Counted from the stretch's first letter, positions 4,498-12,013 are shown. The stretch: DNA of 12,112 nt from DATLWN01 sp964422615 (GCA_964422615.1 CAYRBJ010000043.1:1-12112); one strand, 5' to 3'. Notes: generated by a model from the sequence alone, not told the origin. Program-made: numbers and translations.

Positions 4498-5310
4498 ATG
4501 GGAATGCGTGGATCTGTCGTTCTGCTGATGCTGGTGGTGCTGGCCGGTTGGCCGCTGCAGGCACACGCCGGCGATCCGGACCAGGGCATGAGCCGGGCCT
4601 GGAATATCGAGGAGCCCTGGATCGAGAACGCCTACTACATCTACGCCAGCCGCGACAACAGCAACGCGCCCGGCCACACCGTGAGCGCCAGCGTTGAACG
4701 TGATGTCGCCTTCTCGCGCCGCTGGGGGGCGGAGATCGACGGCCCGGGGGTGATGGCCGTCCAGCCGCTGGGCAAGGGCGCGGTGGCCATGACGCCGCTG
4801 AGCTTCGGCCTCAAATTCGCCCCCTGGCAATGGGGCAGTGACGATGAGGATTCGGCCGGCATTATCGATTTCGAGGTCGAGGGTGGCTGGTGGCCGCGAC
4901 CGCAACCGCAGAACTTCCCCGGCACCGGTTCGAGCATGACGGAACAGGTGCTGATCGGCCTGCGCCAGTCCAGCCGCTGGCTGCAGGGCCAGTATGCCGT
5001 CACCCAGCGCCTGGGGGCGGATGCCCGCAGCGGCTGGTCCGCCAACACCGCCATCGGCCAGCGGCTCAGCCAGATCTGGTCCGTACAGCTGGAACTGGAT
5101 CTCAACCACACCAGCGTCGCCGCCAACGGCGCCACCACGCTGGGCATCACCTGGATCCCGCAGGTGTGCATGCAGATCGGCCATGCCTGGGAGATGGTGG
5201 TCGGCGAGTCCTTCGCCCGCGTCGGCGGCCAGTCGGGCTACACGGGCACGACGAATGTGCTGTTCGAATACCGCTTCGACAACGACGAGGACAGCCCCGA
5301 CGGCTCCTGA
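4498..5310 (+). CDS. Secreted or outer-membrane protein of unknown function, probably iron-regulated
   Basis: The 270-residue precursor begins with a clear signal peptide: MGMRG, a hydrophobic core (7-18), then PLQAHA with probable cleavage after Ala24. The mature protein has many aromatic residues and alternating-pattern stretches such as VSASVERDVAF, LSFGLKFAPW, QVLIGLRQ, WSVQLELDLNHT and TNVLFEYRF. This looks like a beta-barrel or beta-sandwich. The last strand ends in Phe260, followed by an acidic ten-residue tail, so it is not a standard barrel ending in a terminal aromatic. There is one Cys and no metal-binding cluster. A longer frame from 4456 would start inside the promoter and Fur box, so ATG at 4498 is chosen. 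I do not recognise the family. The Fur-like operator suggests expression under iron limitation, perhaps an envelope role. Confidence 0.78.
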   Translation: MGMRGSVVLLMLVVLAGWPLQAHAGDPDQGMSRAWNIEEPWIENAYYIYASRDNSNAPGHTVSASVERDVAFSRRWGAEIDGPGVMAVQPLGKGAVAMTPLSFGLKFAPWQWGSDDEDSAGIIDFEVEGGWWPRPQPQNFPGTGSSMTEQVLIGLRQSSRWLQGQYAVTQRLGADARSGWSANTAIGQRLSQIWSVQLELDLNHTSVAANGATTLGITWIPQVCMQIGHAWEMVVGESFARVGGQSGYTGTTNVLFEYRFDNDEDSPDGS

Positions 5311-5413
5311 GGCAGCGATGTGACACGGCGGCGGTGATGATCCATCATAGATGCTTCGGATGCGGGCAACGGGCATCGCCCCGAGCCGGCCGCCAACCAC
5401 AAGGAGGAACAGC

Positions 5414-5983
5414 ATGGGCACATCGGAAAGGCCATCCTGGCGCGAGAAGAATCACGTCCTCGTCGCCATCTACCCCAACGAAGAGCAGGCACACGCCGTC
5501 GTCAAGGCGCTGATCGACAAGGGCTTCGAGATGGATCTGATTTCCATACTGGGAAAGATGCGTGCCATCGGCGACGACACGCTCGGCATCTACAACCTCA
5601 ATGCCGGCGAACGCATGAAGTCATGGGGCAAGCAGGGGGCCTTCTGGGGCGCGCTGGCCACCGCCGCCGGCTTGTTCATCGTGCCCGGCGTCGGCCCTAT
5701 CGCGGCCGCCGGCTTCATCGTCGAGACCATCGCCGGCGCCGCGGCCGGTGCCGGCGCCATGGCCGGCGCCGCCGCCCTGTCGCAGCTGTCGGTGGCCTTC
5801 CACCGCTCGGGCATTCCGGAGGAAAAGATCGGCGCCCTGCACAAGGCCATCGAGGACGGCAAGTACCTGGTGATGCTGCGCGGGGCGGAGTCGGAGATCG
5901 AGCAATGGCGGGATATGCTTGCCGCCGGCCATGCCGAAAGCATCGACAACCTTCCCTACACCCGCATCATCGACAAGGACTGA
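5414..5983 (+). CDS. General-stress-17M-like protein with glycine-zipper membrane segment
   Basis: This is a 189-residue protein. The N-terminal part (13-48, containing VLVAIYPNEEQAHAVVKAL and ISILGK) matches the small alpha/beta domain of general stress protein 17M-like proteins. Residues 73-125 are hydrophobic and packed with Gly and Ala (GLFIVPGVGPIAAAG, then GAAAGAGAMAGAA). This glycine zipper probably forms one or two tightly packed helices inserted in or along the membrane. The C-terminus (133-169, GIPEEKIGALHKAIEDGKY then VMLRG) looks like a second copy of a similar fold. Members are linked to stress responses by annotation, and biochemical activity is unknown. The start is fixed by AGGAGG six bases before ATG at 5414. 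It lies 103 bases after the secreted-protein gene and converges on cyoE. Confidence 0.75.
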   Translation: MGTSERPSWREKNHVLVAIYPNEEQAHAVVKALIDKGFEMDLISILGKMRAIGDDTLGIYNLNAGERMKSWGKQGAFWGALATAAGLFIVPGVGPIAAAGFIVETIAGAAAGAGAMAGAAALSQLSVAFHRSGIPEEKIGALHKAIEDGKYLVMLRGAESEIEQWRDMLAAGHAESIDNLPYTRIIDKD

Positions 5984-5990
5984 GACCGGC

Positions 5991-6010
5991 AGCGGCCAGC
6001 AATGGCCGCT
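5991..6010. terminator. GNRA-loop hairpin between convergent genes
   Basis: AGCGGCCA (5991-5998), loop GCAA (5999-6002) and TGGCCGCT (6003-6010) form a perfect 8-bp stem closed by a stable GCAA tetraloop on the plus strand. It sits between the stress-protein stop codon and the cyoE stop codon and overlaps the latter. No T-run is present on either side, so transcript-end protection or weak bidirectional termination is inferred. Confidence 0.5.
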
Positions 6011-6905
6011 AGCGCCGGAAATAGGCCACCAGGACATGCACACTGGCGGGGGCGGAATCGATCGCCATCATCGCGCTCAGCGCGCAGATGGTGACCAGCG
6101 AACAGACAAACAATCTTCTGGCCCACCGCGCGGCCTCGCCAGCGCGGTACGCCCAGGCCAGGCCCAGCCAGGCCAGGCTGCATGCCGCCGCCGCGGCCAG
6201 ATAACCGCCGCCGGCATAGCCGCCGATGCCCAGCAACAGTGCGGCGGCGGCGAAGGCCAGGATGTAGGCGATGATATGGCGGCGGGTGGCGGCTACGCCC
6301 TTTTTGACCGGCAGCACCGGCAGGGCAGCGGTGACGTAGTCGTCCAGGCGGTAGACGGCGATGGCATAGAAATGCGGCATCTGCCACAGGCTGAACATCA
6401 GCAGCAGTAGCAGCGCCCCGGCATCGAGGCGTCCGCTCACCGCACAGTAACCGGCCAGCGGCGGTGCCGCACCGGCCAGGCTGCCGACCAGCGGCGCGTA
6501 CACGGAGCGGCGTTTCATCACCGCAGTGTAGGCGCCCACATAGACCGCAAATCCGGCCAGCACGATGCCGATGGCCAGCGCATTGTCCGCCGCAGCCAGT
6601 ACGGCGATGCCGGCAATGCCCAGCAGTGCCGCATAGGCGGCGGCGGCAGCGGGTGACATCAGCCCCCGGGCCAGCACGCGCTCGCGGGTGCGCACCATCA
6701 GCCGGTCCACATCGCGGTCCAGGCAGTTGTTCAGCACGCAGGCGGAGGCGATCACCAGCGCGATGCCGGCAAGCGTGGGCGCTAGCAGGCCGGTGTGCGC
6801 ATGCCCGCCGGCAGCCAGCAGAAAGCCGCCGGTGGTGGCGATCAGATTGCCGCCGATGATACCCGGCTTGGTCACCTGCCAGTAATGCCTGAACACGGCT
6901 GGCAT
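6009..6905 (-). CDS. cyoE: Protoheme IX farnesyltransferase (heme O synthase)
   Basis: This 298-residue, multi-pass inner-membrane protein (E. coli CyoE has 296) belongs to the UbiA prenyltransferase superfamily. It transfers farnesyl to heme b to give heme O, the cofactor of the oxidase encoded just upstream. The N-terminus YWQVTKPGIIGGNLI is characteristic. The first Asp-rich motif is NCLDRDVDR (Asp63, Asp67), which binds Mg-diphosphate. The second is YRLDDY (185-190). LWQMPHFY (173-180) is another conserved stretch. About eight or nine hydrophobic segments are visible. ATG at 6903-6905 gives the expected N-terminus and begins two bases after the cyoD stop; GTG at 6944 would add 13 residues overlapping cyoD. 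It is the last gene of the operon, followed by a hairpin. Confidence 0.95.
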   Translation of the reverse strand: MPAVFRHYWQVTKPGIIGGNLIATTGGFLLAAGGHAHTGLLAPTLAGIALVIASACVLNNCLDRDVDRLMVRTRERVLARGLMSPAAAAAYAALLGIAGIAVLAAADNALAIGIVLAGFAVYVGAYTAVMKRRSVYAPLVGSLAGAAPPLAGYCAVSGRLDAGALLLLLMFSLWQMPHFYAIAVYRLDDYVTAALPVLPVKKGVAATRRHIIAYILAFAAAALLLGIGGYAGGGYLAAAAACSLAWLGLAWAYRAGEAARWARRLFVCSLVTICALSAMMAIDSAPASVHVLVAYFRR

Positions 6906-6907
6906 CG

Positions 6908-7234
6908 CTAGCCCAGCCGGTACTGCAGATGGGCCATGATCCACAGGGTACCTCCGACGACCAGCACCATGATCAACAGTGCGAACAGCAGGGCCAGTAC
7001 ATTCCAGCGCGCCCTCGACGAGGCATCCAGATGCAGGAAGTAATGCAGATGCACCATGATCTGCACCACGGCCGCGGCCAGGATCGCCGTCAGGGTGGCC
7101 GTGCGCGACAGGGGCCCGTACATCACCAGCGCGAAGGCGATGGCGGTCAGCGCCACGGAGAGGATGAAGCCGGTGGCATAGCGGCGCAGGCTGCCCCTTC
7201 CGGCCCCGGTACTCTCGAGCGGTGTCGACGCCAT
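6908..7234 (-). CDS. cyoD: Cytochrome bo3 ubiquinol oxidase subunit IV
   Basis: This 108-residue membrane protein (E. coli CyoD 109) has three hydrophobic helices at about 21-40, 46-66 and 78-102. The conserved stretch VQIMVHLHYFLHLD (57-70) lies at the end of helix two. Subunit IV carries no redox centre and assists assembly, including the CuB site of subunit I. Its ATG overlaps the cyoC stop codon by one base (TAATG), which sets the start at 7234 and suggests translational coupling. A longer frame reaching back to 7315 lies inside cyoC and is not needed. Confidence 0.94.
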   Translation of the reverse strand: MASTPLESTGAGRGSLRRYATGFILSVALTAIAFALVMYGPLSRTATLTAILAAAVVQIMVHLHYFLHLDASSRARWNVLALLFALLIMVLVVGGTLWIMAHLQYRLG

Positions 7235-7845
7235 TACACGACCCCCATCAGGTAGACGATGGTGAACACGCCGATCCACACGATGTCCAGGAAATGCCAG
7301 AACATGCTCAGGCACAGCAGGCGGGCGCGCACCGGCGTGGTCAGCCCCTTGGTGCCGACCTGCGCCATCATCACCAGCATCCAGATCAGGCCGAAGCTGA
7401 CATGGGTGCCGTGCGTGCCCACCAGCGTGAAGAAGGCCGACAGAAAGGCGCTGCGTGAGGGTCCGGCGCCGGCCAGGATCATGGCGTGGAACTCATGCAG
7501 CTCCAGGGCGATGAAGCCGAGGCCCAACAGGAAGGTGACGGCGAGCCAGCCCAGTACCGCGCCCCGGTGGCCGCGGCGCATGGCCAGCATCACCAGTCCG
7601 TAGCTGGCGCTGCTGAACAGCAACAACATCGTCTCGGCGAACACATGGCGCAGGTTGAACAGGGCCTTGCCGTCGGGGCCGCCGGCATCGCTGTGGCTCA
7701 GCACCGCGAAGGTCGCGAACAACGCCGCGAACAACACCAGATCGGTCATCAGGTAGATCCAGAAACCGAAGGCCCGCCGGCCCACGGCATCCGCCTGCCT
7801 CGCCTCCTCGGCTGGCACCACGGCCGCTACGGCCGGGCTAGCCAT
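7234..7845 (-). CDS. cyoC: Cytochrome bo3 ubiquinol oxidase subunit III
   Basis: The 203-residue protein (E. coli CyoC 204) belongs to the heme-copper oxidase subunit III family. Five hydrophobic helices are visible from about residue 25 to the end. Conserved stretches include FGFWIYLMTDLVLFA (26-40), ELHEFHAMI (115-123), GPSRSAFLSAFFTLVGTHG (128-146) and the terminal WHFLDIVWIGVF (183-194). It has no redox cofactor and stabilises subunit I. ATG at 7845 lies eight bases inside the 3' end of cyoB, and a GGGGCGGA ribosome site precedes it, so tight co-translation is likely. Confidence 0.95.
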   Translation of the reverse strand: MASPAVAAVVPAEEARQADAVGRRAFGFWIYLMTDLVLFAALFATFAVLSHSDAGGPDGKALFNLRHVFAETMLLLFSSASYGLVMLAMRRGHRGAVLGWLAVTFLLGLGFIALELHEFHAMILAGAGPSRSAFLSAFFTLVGTHGTHVSFGLIWMLVMMAQVGTKGLTTPVRARLLCLSMFWHFLDIVWIGVFTIVYLMGVV

Positions 7846-9832
7846 GATCCGCCCCAGCGCCCATCGCGGACTGTTGCCGCAGATGCGCCTGCTCGATGCG
7901 TTCGACCTCGGCGGCGGGGATCACGTATTCCACCTCGTCCTGCATCGAGCGGGCGATCACCGTGGACAGGATGGCCACGGCGGCAAGCAGGGCCGCCCAC
8001 CAGATGTACCAGACCATGGCGAAGCCGAACACGAACACCAGGCCGCCGATGACGAAGGCCTTGCCGGTGTTCGTCGGCATCGGGATGTCGTGATAGCGCT
8101 CCGGCCGCGCATAGGCGGTACCCTTCTCCTTCATGTCCTGGAAGGCGTCGAAATCCTCCACCACGGGTGTGATGGCGAAGTTGTAGGCGGGAGGCGGCGA
8201 GGATATCGCCCACTCCAGGGTACGCCCCTGCCACGGATCGCCGCTCAGATCGCGCGTGGCATGGCGCCGGCGGATGCTGACGGCCAGCTGCACGATCTGG
8301 AAGATGATGCCGAGCAGGATCACCGCCGTACCGATGGCGGCGACGACCAGCCACGGGTGCCAGGCCGGGTTGGCGTAATGCTCCATGCGCCGGGGCATGC
8401 CCATGAAGCCGAGCACGTACAGCGGCATGAAGGCCAGATAGAAACCGATGAACCAGCACCAGAACGCGCGCTTGCCCCAGGCCTCGTCCAGCGAGAAGCC
8501 GGTGGCCTTCGGAAACCAGTAGGCATAACCGGCGAAGAAGCCGAACAGGGTGCCGGCGATCAGCATGTTGTGGAAGTGCGCCACCAGGAACAGGCTGTTG
8601 TGCAGCACGAAGTCGGCGGGCGGCACCGCCATCAGCACCCCCGTCATGCCGCCGATGGCGAACGTGGTCAGAAAGCCAATCGTCCAGTACATCGGGGTGG
8701 TGAAGCGCACGCGCCCGCGGTACATGGTGAACAGCCAGTTGAAGATCTTCACGCCCGTCGGCACGGCGATCAGCATGGTGGCGATGCCGAAGGCGGCGTT
8801 GACGTCGGCTCCGGCCCCCATGGTGAAGAAATGGTGCAGCCACACTGCGAACGACAGCACGGTGATGGCGATGGTGGCGTAGATCAGCGAGCGGTAGCCG
8901 AACAGGCGCTTGCCGGAGAAGGTGGCCACGACCTCCGAGAACACGCCGAAGGCCGGCAGGATGACGATATAGACCTCCGGATGCCCCCAGATCCAGAACA
9001 GGTTGGTGTACATCATCGGGTTGCCGCCCAGGGTGTTGGTGAAGAAATGCATGCCCAGATAGCGGTCGAGCGCCAGCAGCGCCAGCACCACCGTCAGCAC
9101 CGGAAAGGCGAAGACCATCAGCACATTGGTGCACAGGATGGTCCACACGAAGGTGGGCATGCGCATCAGCCGCATGCCGGGAGCGCGCATCTTCAGGATG
9201 GTGACCAGGAAGTTGATGCCCGTCATCAGCGAGCCGAAGCCGGCGATCTGGAAGGCCCAGAGCCAGTAATCCACACCGGTGCCTGGGCTGTACTTCAGTT
9301 CCGTCAACGGCGCATAGCCCGACCAGCCGGCCTTGGAGAATTCGCCGACGCCGAGCGAAACCATGACCAGCATGGCCGCGGCCACGGTCAGCCACAGGCT
9401 GATGGCGTTCATGAAGGGAAAGGCCACGTCGCGGGCGCCGATCTGCGTCGGCACGGCGATGTTCATCAGCCCGGCCATGAACGGCATGGCCATGAAGATG
9501 ATCATGATGGTGCCGTGGGCGCTGAAGATCTGATCGAAATGCCCGGGCGGCAGAAAGCCGTGCGATCCACCGTAGGCCACCGCCTGCTGCGAGCGCATCA
9601 GGATGGCGTCGGAGAAGCCGCGCAGCAGCATCACCAGGGCCAGCACGATGTACATGATGCCGATGCGCTTGTGGTCGAGGCTGGTCAGCCATTCCCGCCA
9701 CAGATAGCCCCATTTGCCGTACCAGGTGATCAGGGCAAGGATCACCGCCGCCAGCAGCAGCGCCCCGCCGACGGCACCCATGATGATCGGGTTGTCGAAG
9801 GGAATGGCGGAAAGACTGAGCCTGCCGAGCAT
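7838..9832 (-). CDS. cyoB: Cytochrome bo3 ubiquinol oxidase subunit I
   Basis: This 664-residue catalytic subunit oxidises ubiquinol, reduces oxygen to water and pumps protons across the inner membrane. All redox ligands are present and fall at the E. coli CyoB positions: His106 and His421 (low-spin heme), His419 (heme O), His284 with cross-linking Tyr288 in GHPEVY, and His333-His334 (CuB). Proton-channel residues Asp135, Glu286 and Lys362 are intact. Arg71, Asp75, His98 and Gln101 reproduce the ubiquinol site, which marks a quinol oxidase rather than a cytochrome c oxidase. Length equals the family norm (663). The gene starts one base after the cyoA stop codon and overlaps cyoC by eight bases. 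No substitutions at key residues were seen. Confidence 0.98.
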   Translation of the reverse strand: MLGRLSLSAIPFDNPIIMGAVGGALLLAAVILALITWYGKWGYLWREWLTSLDHKRIGIMYIVLALVMLLRGFSDAILMRSQQAVAYGGSHGFLPPGHFDQIFSAHGTIMIIFMAMPFMAGLMNIAVPTQIGARDVAFPFMNAISLWLTVAAAMLVMVSLGVGEFSKAGWSGYAPLTELKYSPGTGVDYWLWAFQIAGFGSLMTGINFLVTILKMRAPGMRLMRMPTFVWTILCTNVLMVFAFPVLTVVLALLALDRYLGMHFFTNTLGGNPMMYTNLFWIWGHPEVYIVILPAFGVFSEVVATFSGKRLFGYRSLIYATIAITVLSFAVWLHHFFTMGAGADVNAAFGIATMLIAVPTGVKIFNWLFTMYRGRVRFTTPMYWTIGFLTTFAIGGMTGVLMAVPPADFVLHNSLFLVAHFHNMLIAGTLFGFFAGYAYWFPKATGFSLDEAWGKRAFWCWFIGFYLAFMPLYVLGFMGMPRRMEHYANPAWHPWLVVAAIGTAVILLGIIFQIVQLAVSIRRRHATRDLSGDPWQGRTLEWAISSPPPAYNFAITPVVEDFDAFQDMKEKGTAYARPERYHDIPMPTNTGKAFVIGGLVFVFGFAMVWYIWWAALLAAVAILSTVIARSMQDEVEYVIPAAEVERIEQAHLRQQSAMGAGADHG

Positions 9833-9833
9833 G

Positions 9834-10685
9834 TCAGCGCCCAGCCGCCGGTCCGGCGCGGAAGCGGTTCACGATATCATCGAACAGGCCGGGGCTGACC
9901 GGCGAGAAAACGCTCACGGGATAACGGACGCTGGGCTTGGCGATCGCCGCGAAGCGGGCCGCATCGAGCCCGTGCGGCGACTGTCTGGCCCTGTGCACCC
10001 AGGCCGCGAACTGTTTTTTGCTCGTCACCCTGACCCTGAAATGCATGTCGGCGAAGCCGCGGCCGCTGAACTGCTGGTTCTGGCCGGTATACACGCCTGG
10101 GGTATCGGCGAGCAGATGCAGCCGGCTTTGCCGGCCGGCCAGGGCATAGATCTGGCTGCCGAGTTGCGGGATGAAGAAGGCGGTCATCACCGTATCCGAG
10201 GTGATCCGGAAGCTGATGGGCACATGGGCTGGAATCACCAGCCGGTTGACGGTGGCGATGTCCTGGTCGGGATAGATGAACAGCCATTTCCAGTCCAGGG
10301 ACACCACCTCGATGGACAGCGGTTTGACCCCCGTGTCGATGGGACGGAACGGATCAAGCCTGTGGCTCCCCCGCCAGGTCAGGATGCCGAGGGCCAGCAC
10401 GATGACCCCCGGCACCAGCCAGACGATCAGATCGATCCTGGCCGAACGGCTCCACTTCGGAGCGTAGTCGCCCTTCGGATCTGAGGCGCTGTACCGGCGG
10501 GGAAACCAGATGGCCATGACGATCACCGGGATGACCACGATCAGCATCAAGGCAAAGGCCATGCCGATGATGTGCATCTCGGCCTTGCCGATGGGGCCCT
10601 GCGGATCGAGCAGCGGAAGCTGGCTGCAACCGGAGAGGCAGGGCATCAGCCATGCGGCCAGAGAGAAACGGAGAATCCTGCGCAA
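9834..10685 (-). CDS. cyoA: Cytochrome bo3 ubiquinol oxidase subunit II, lipoprotein
   Basis: With the chosen TTG start this is a 283-residue lipoprotein precursor: MRRILRFSLAAWLMP, then lipobox LSGC with Cys20 lipidated. Two membrane helices follow (about 38-60 and 84-104), then a periplasmic cupredoxin-like domain with LDWKWLFIYPDQDIATVN (130-147), FFIPQLGSQIYALAG (170-184) and GPGF-like GRGFADMHF. The CuA Cys/His ligands are absent, as expected for a quinol oxidase. The C-terminal His/Met-rich tail of E. coli CyoA is missing. The start is uncertain: ATG at 10779-10781 or 10770-10772 would add about 30 residues before the signal peptide, and none of the three has a good Shine-Dalgarno. TTG (10683-10685) is preferred because it gives a normal lipoprotein leader. 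It is the first gene of cyoABCDE. Confidence 0.93.
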   Translation of the reverse strand: MRRILRFSLAAWLMPCLSGCSQLPLLDPQGPIGKAEMHIIGMAFALMLIVVIPVIVMAIWFPRRYSASDPKGDYAPKWSRSARIDLIVWLVPGVIVLALGILTWRGSHRLDPFRPIDTGVKPLSIEVVSLDWKWLFIYPDQDIATVNRLVIPAHVPISFRITSDTVMTAFFIPQLGSQIYALAGRQSRLHLLADTPGVYTGQNQQFSGRGFADMHFRVRVTSKKQFAAWVHRARQSPHGLDAARFAAIAKPSVRYPVSVFSPVSPGLFDDIVNRFRAGPAAGR

Positions 10686-10949
10686 CGATCCATGCCGTCC
10701 GGCATGGCATTTCCCGCCACCGGGAGCGCACTCGCTTCCCCCGAATGGCTGGCCTACGCACGTCCTCACCATCGCGACCATTGAACCGGGATACCGGGGA
10801 GGCCGCAAGGCGTGCAATCAGCACCCTCGGTCCGGGATATCTCCCCCGCCTGCCCCTGAGCGGAGACGGATGCCATCGCATGCGGCGTACTGCCGGGAAA
10901 CATATTGATTCCACTGCAAAATAAATAATCGGTCCGAACGCCGCATCAA
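10686..10949. other. Divergent intergenic region, cyo side
   Basis: Together with the diguanylate cyclase leader this makes about 400 bases without a firm gene. It holds the inverted repeat before cyoA and an AT-rich island at about 10905-10930 in otherwise GC-rich DNA. On the minus strand TTGATG (10949-10944) followed 16 bp later by TATTTA is a weak candidate cyo promoter. No clear FNR, ArcA or Fur site was found by eye. Confidence 0.35.
10690..10707. repeat. 8-bp inverted repeat just upstream of the cyoA start
   Basis: CCATGCCG (10690-10697) and CGGCATGG (10700-10707) are perfect arms separated by TC. The repeat ends four bases before the preferred TTG start of cyoA. The two-base gap favours a protein-binding site on DNA over an RNA hairpin, although opening one pair would allow a four-base loop. 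The binding factor is unknown. Confidence 0.45.
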
Positions 10950-10958
10950 TGCTATGAT
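10950..10958 (+). promoter_or_regulatory. Extended -10 promoter for the diguanylate cyclase
   Basis: TGCTATGAT contains a near-consensus -10 (TATGAT, 10953-10958) with the TGN extension (10950-10952), which can compensate for the poor -35 upstream. Transcription would start near 10965, giving a leader of about 125 bases. Confidence 0.5.
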
Positions 10959-11046
10959 CCCGAAATACGGGGGCCTGCCACCGCAGCGGTGTTTGAGACC
11001 GTGGTCGGTATGCAAGCCGCTATGCGCGGAGGGGGGTCTTGGAATC

Positions 11047-11085
11047 ATGAGGAAATCCCGATCACGGCACAGGGGCATCGTCTAA
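11047..11085 (+). CDS. Possible 12-residue upstream reading frame (leader peptide)
   Basis: ATG at 11047 opens a frame for MRKSRSRHRGIV, ending with TAA at 11083-11085, four bases before the diguanylate cyclase ATG. It is preceded by a purine run AGGGGGG (11030-11036) ten bases upstream, whereas the cyclase ATG has no close Shine-Dalgarno. The peptide is strongly basic. Translation is unproven; it could couple ribosomes onto the cyclase start. Confidence 0.3.
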   Translation: MRKSRSRHRGIV

Positions 11086-11089
11086 ACCG

Positions 11090-11971
11090 ATGGCTGATCC
11101 GATCGGCGACATCCTGACAGTCATCAGCATATTCATCCTGATGGCCGCGTTTCTGCGCATCCGCGGCCTCACCCGTGATTTGGGCCCCACCGTCCCCGTC
11201 TTGCTGCGCTGGCGCATTCTCAACGCGTATATCGCGTTTTTCATGATCGGCTACCTGACCTATACCGTCATCTTCTGGGACCAGCGACAGTATTGGTTTG
11301 AACTGGTCGTTCCGGCCATTCTCTTCTTCGGCGCCATCTTCGTCTGGGTGGTGTCGATCCTGGCTCACAAAACCGTGCTGGACCTGCGGCGCGTGGCGTT
11401 GCTGGAACACGAGAACATCACCGATGTCCTGACCGGCCTGTACAATCGCCGTTATCTGGATCAGCGAATCTCGGCTGAATATGCAAGTGCCCACCGCTAT
11501 CGCCATTCGTTGTCCGTGTTGATGCTCGACATCGATCATTTCAAGCGGCTCAATGACCAGTACGGCCACCAGGCCGGTGACTTGGCTTTACAGTTCGTGA
11601 GCGGACTGATCCTGGACGGCATCCGCGAGCCGGATATCGCTGCCCGTTACGGTGGCGAGGAATTCGTCATCATCGCCCCCAATACCCGCCTGCATGACGC
11701 CGGTGAACTGGCCGAGCGTGTACGCAAGCGCATCGAATCGCACGAACTGAAGCTGGCCCGTTCCGGGGAAGACCGCCAGACCCTGCACATCACCGTCAGT
11801 ATCGGCGTGGCCGAACTTACCCCTGATATCATCACGGGCGAGCAACTGATCGAGTGCGCCGATCAGGCGCTTTACCAGGCCAAACAGTCCGGCAGAAACC
11901 GGACGTCCTTGTATCATCCGGATTTGTCGAATCCTTTTGAGCCGACGCTCTCAGCCAGTTCCGATGCATGA
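11090..11971 (+). CDS. Membrane-anchored diguanylate cyclase (GGDEF domain)
   Basis: This 293-residue enzyme condenses two GTP into cyclic di-GMP, the messenger favouring surface attachment over motility. The N-terminal third has three hydrophobic segments (about 6-24, 44-63, 69-91), a minimal membrane sensor of unknown ligand. A short helix (HENITDVLTGLYNRRYLD, 107-124) leads into the catalytic domain. The metal-binding DIDHFK starts at Asp147 and the active loop is GGEEF at 188-192. The inhibitory I-site RxxD (Arg179-Asp182) sits five residues before GGEEF, so product feedback is expected. The closing SIGVAEL and ADQALYQAKQSGRN motifs are intact. The domain therefore looks active. An in-frame TGA at 11048-11050 excludes a longer start. 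It is divergent from cyo, which suggests but does not prove a respiratory or oxygen-related input. Confidence 0.95.
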   Translation: MADPIGDILTVISIFILMAAFLRIRGLTRDLGPTVPVLLRWRILNAYIAFFMIGYLTYTVIFWDQRQYWFELVVPAILFFGAIFVWVVSILAHKTVLDLRRVALLEHENITDVLTGLYNRRYLDQRISAEYASAHRYRHSLSVLMLDIDHFKRLNDQYGHQAGDLALQFVSGLILDGIREPDIAARYGGEEFVIIAPNTRLHDAGELAERVRKRIESHELKLARSGEDRQTLHITVSIGVAELTPDIITGEQLIECADQALYQAKQSGRNRTSLYHPDLSNPFEPTLSASSDA

Positions 11972-11997
11972 CATGGTGAAACCGTAAGGTCCGTGCC

Positions 11998-12013
11998 CGT
12001 ATCCAAAGATACG
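11998..12013 (+). terminator. Small hairpin after the diguanylate cyclase
   Basis: CGTATC (11998-12003) and GATACG (12008-12013) form a 6-bp stem with a CAAA loop, 26 bases after the stop codon. There is no T-run, so termination is weakly supported. The remaining bases to 12112 show no convincing gene on either strand. Confidence 0.3.

Noticed and set aside
7844..9898. A 684-codon plus-strand open frame antisense to cyoB
   Set aside because: It mirrors the real cyoB codons in GC-rich DNA; its translation is His/Asp/Gly/Arg-rich with no domain, whereas cyoB has every catalytic residue.
10965..11040. Known c-di-GMP riboswitch before the diguanylate cyclase
   Set aside because: The hallmark GEMM-I segments (a GGGCAAACC-like and a GACGCAAAGCC-like block) are absent; only generic hairpins are visible.
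10818..11078. A minus-strand 86-codon frame in the cyo/cyclase intergenic region
   Set aside because: The translation shows no domain or signal and the frame covers the extended -10 and leader structures of the divergent cyclase.
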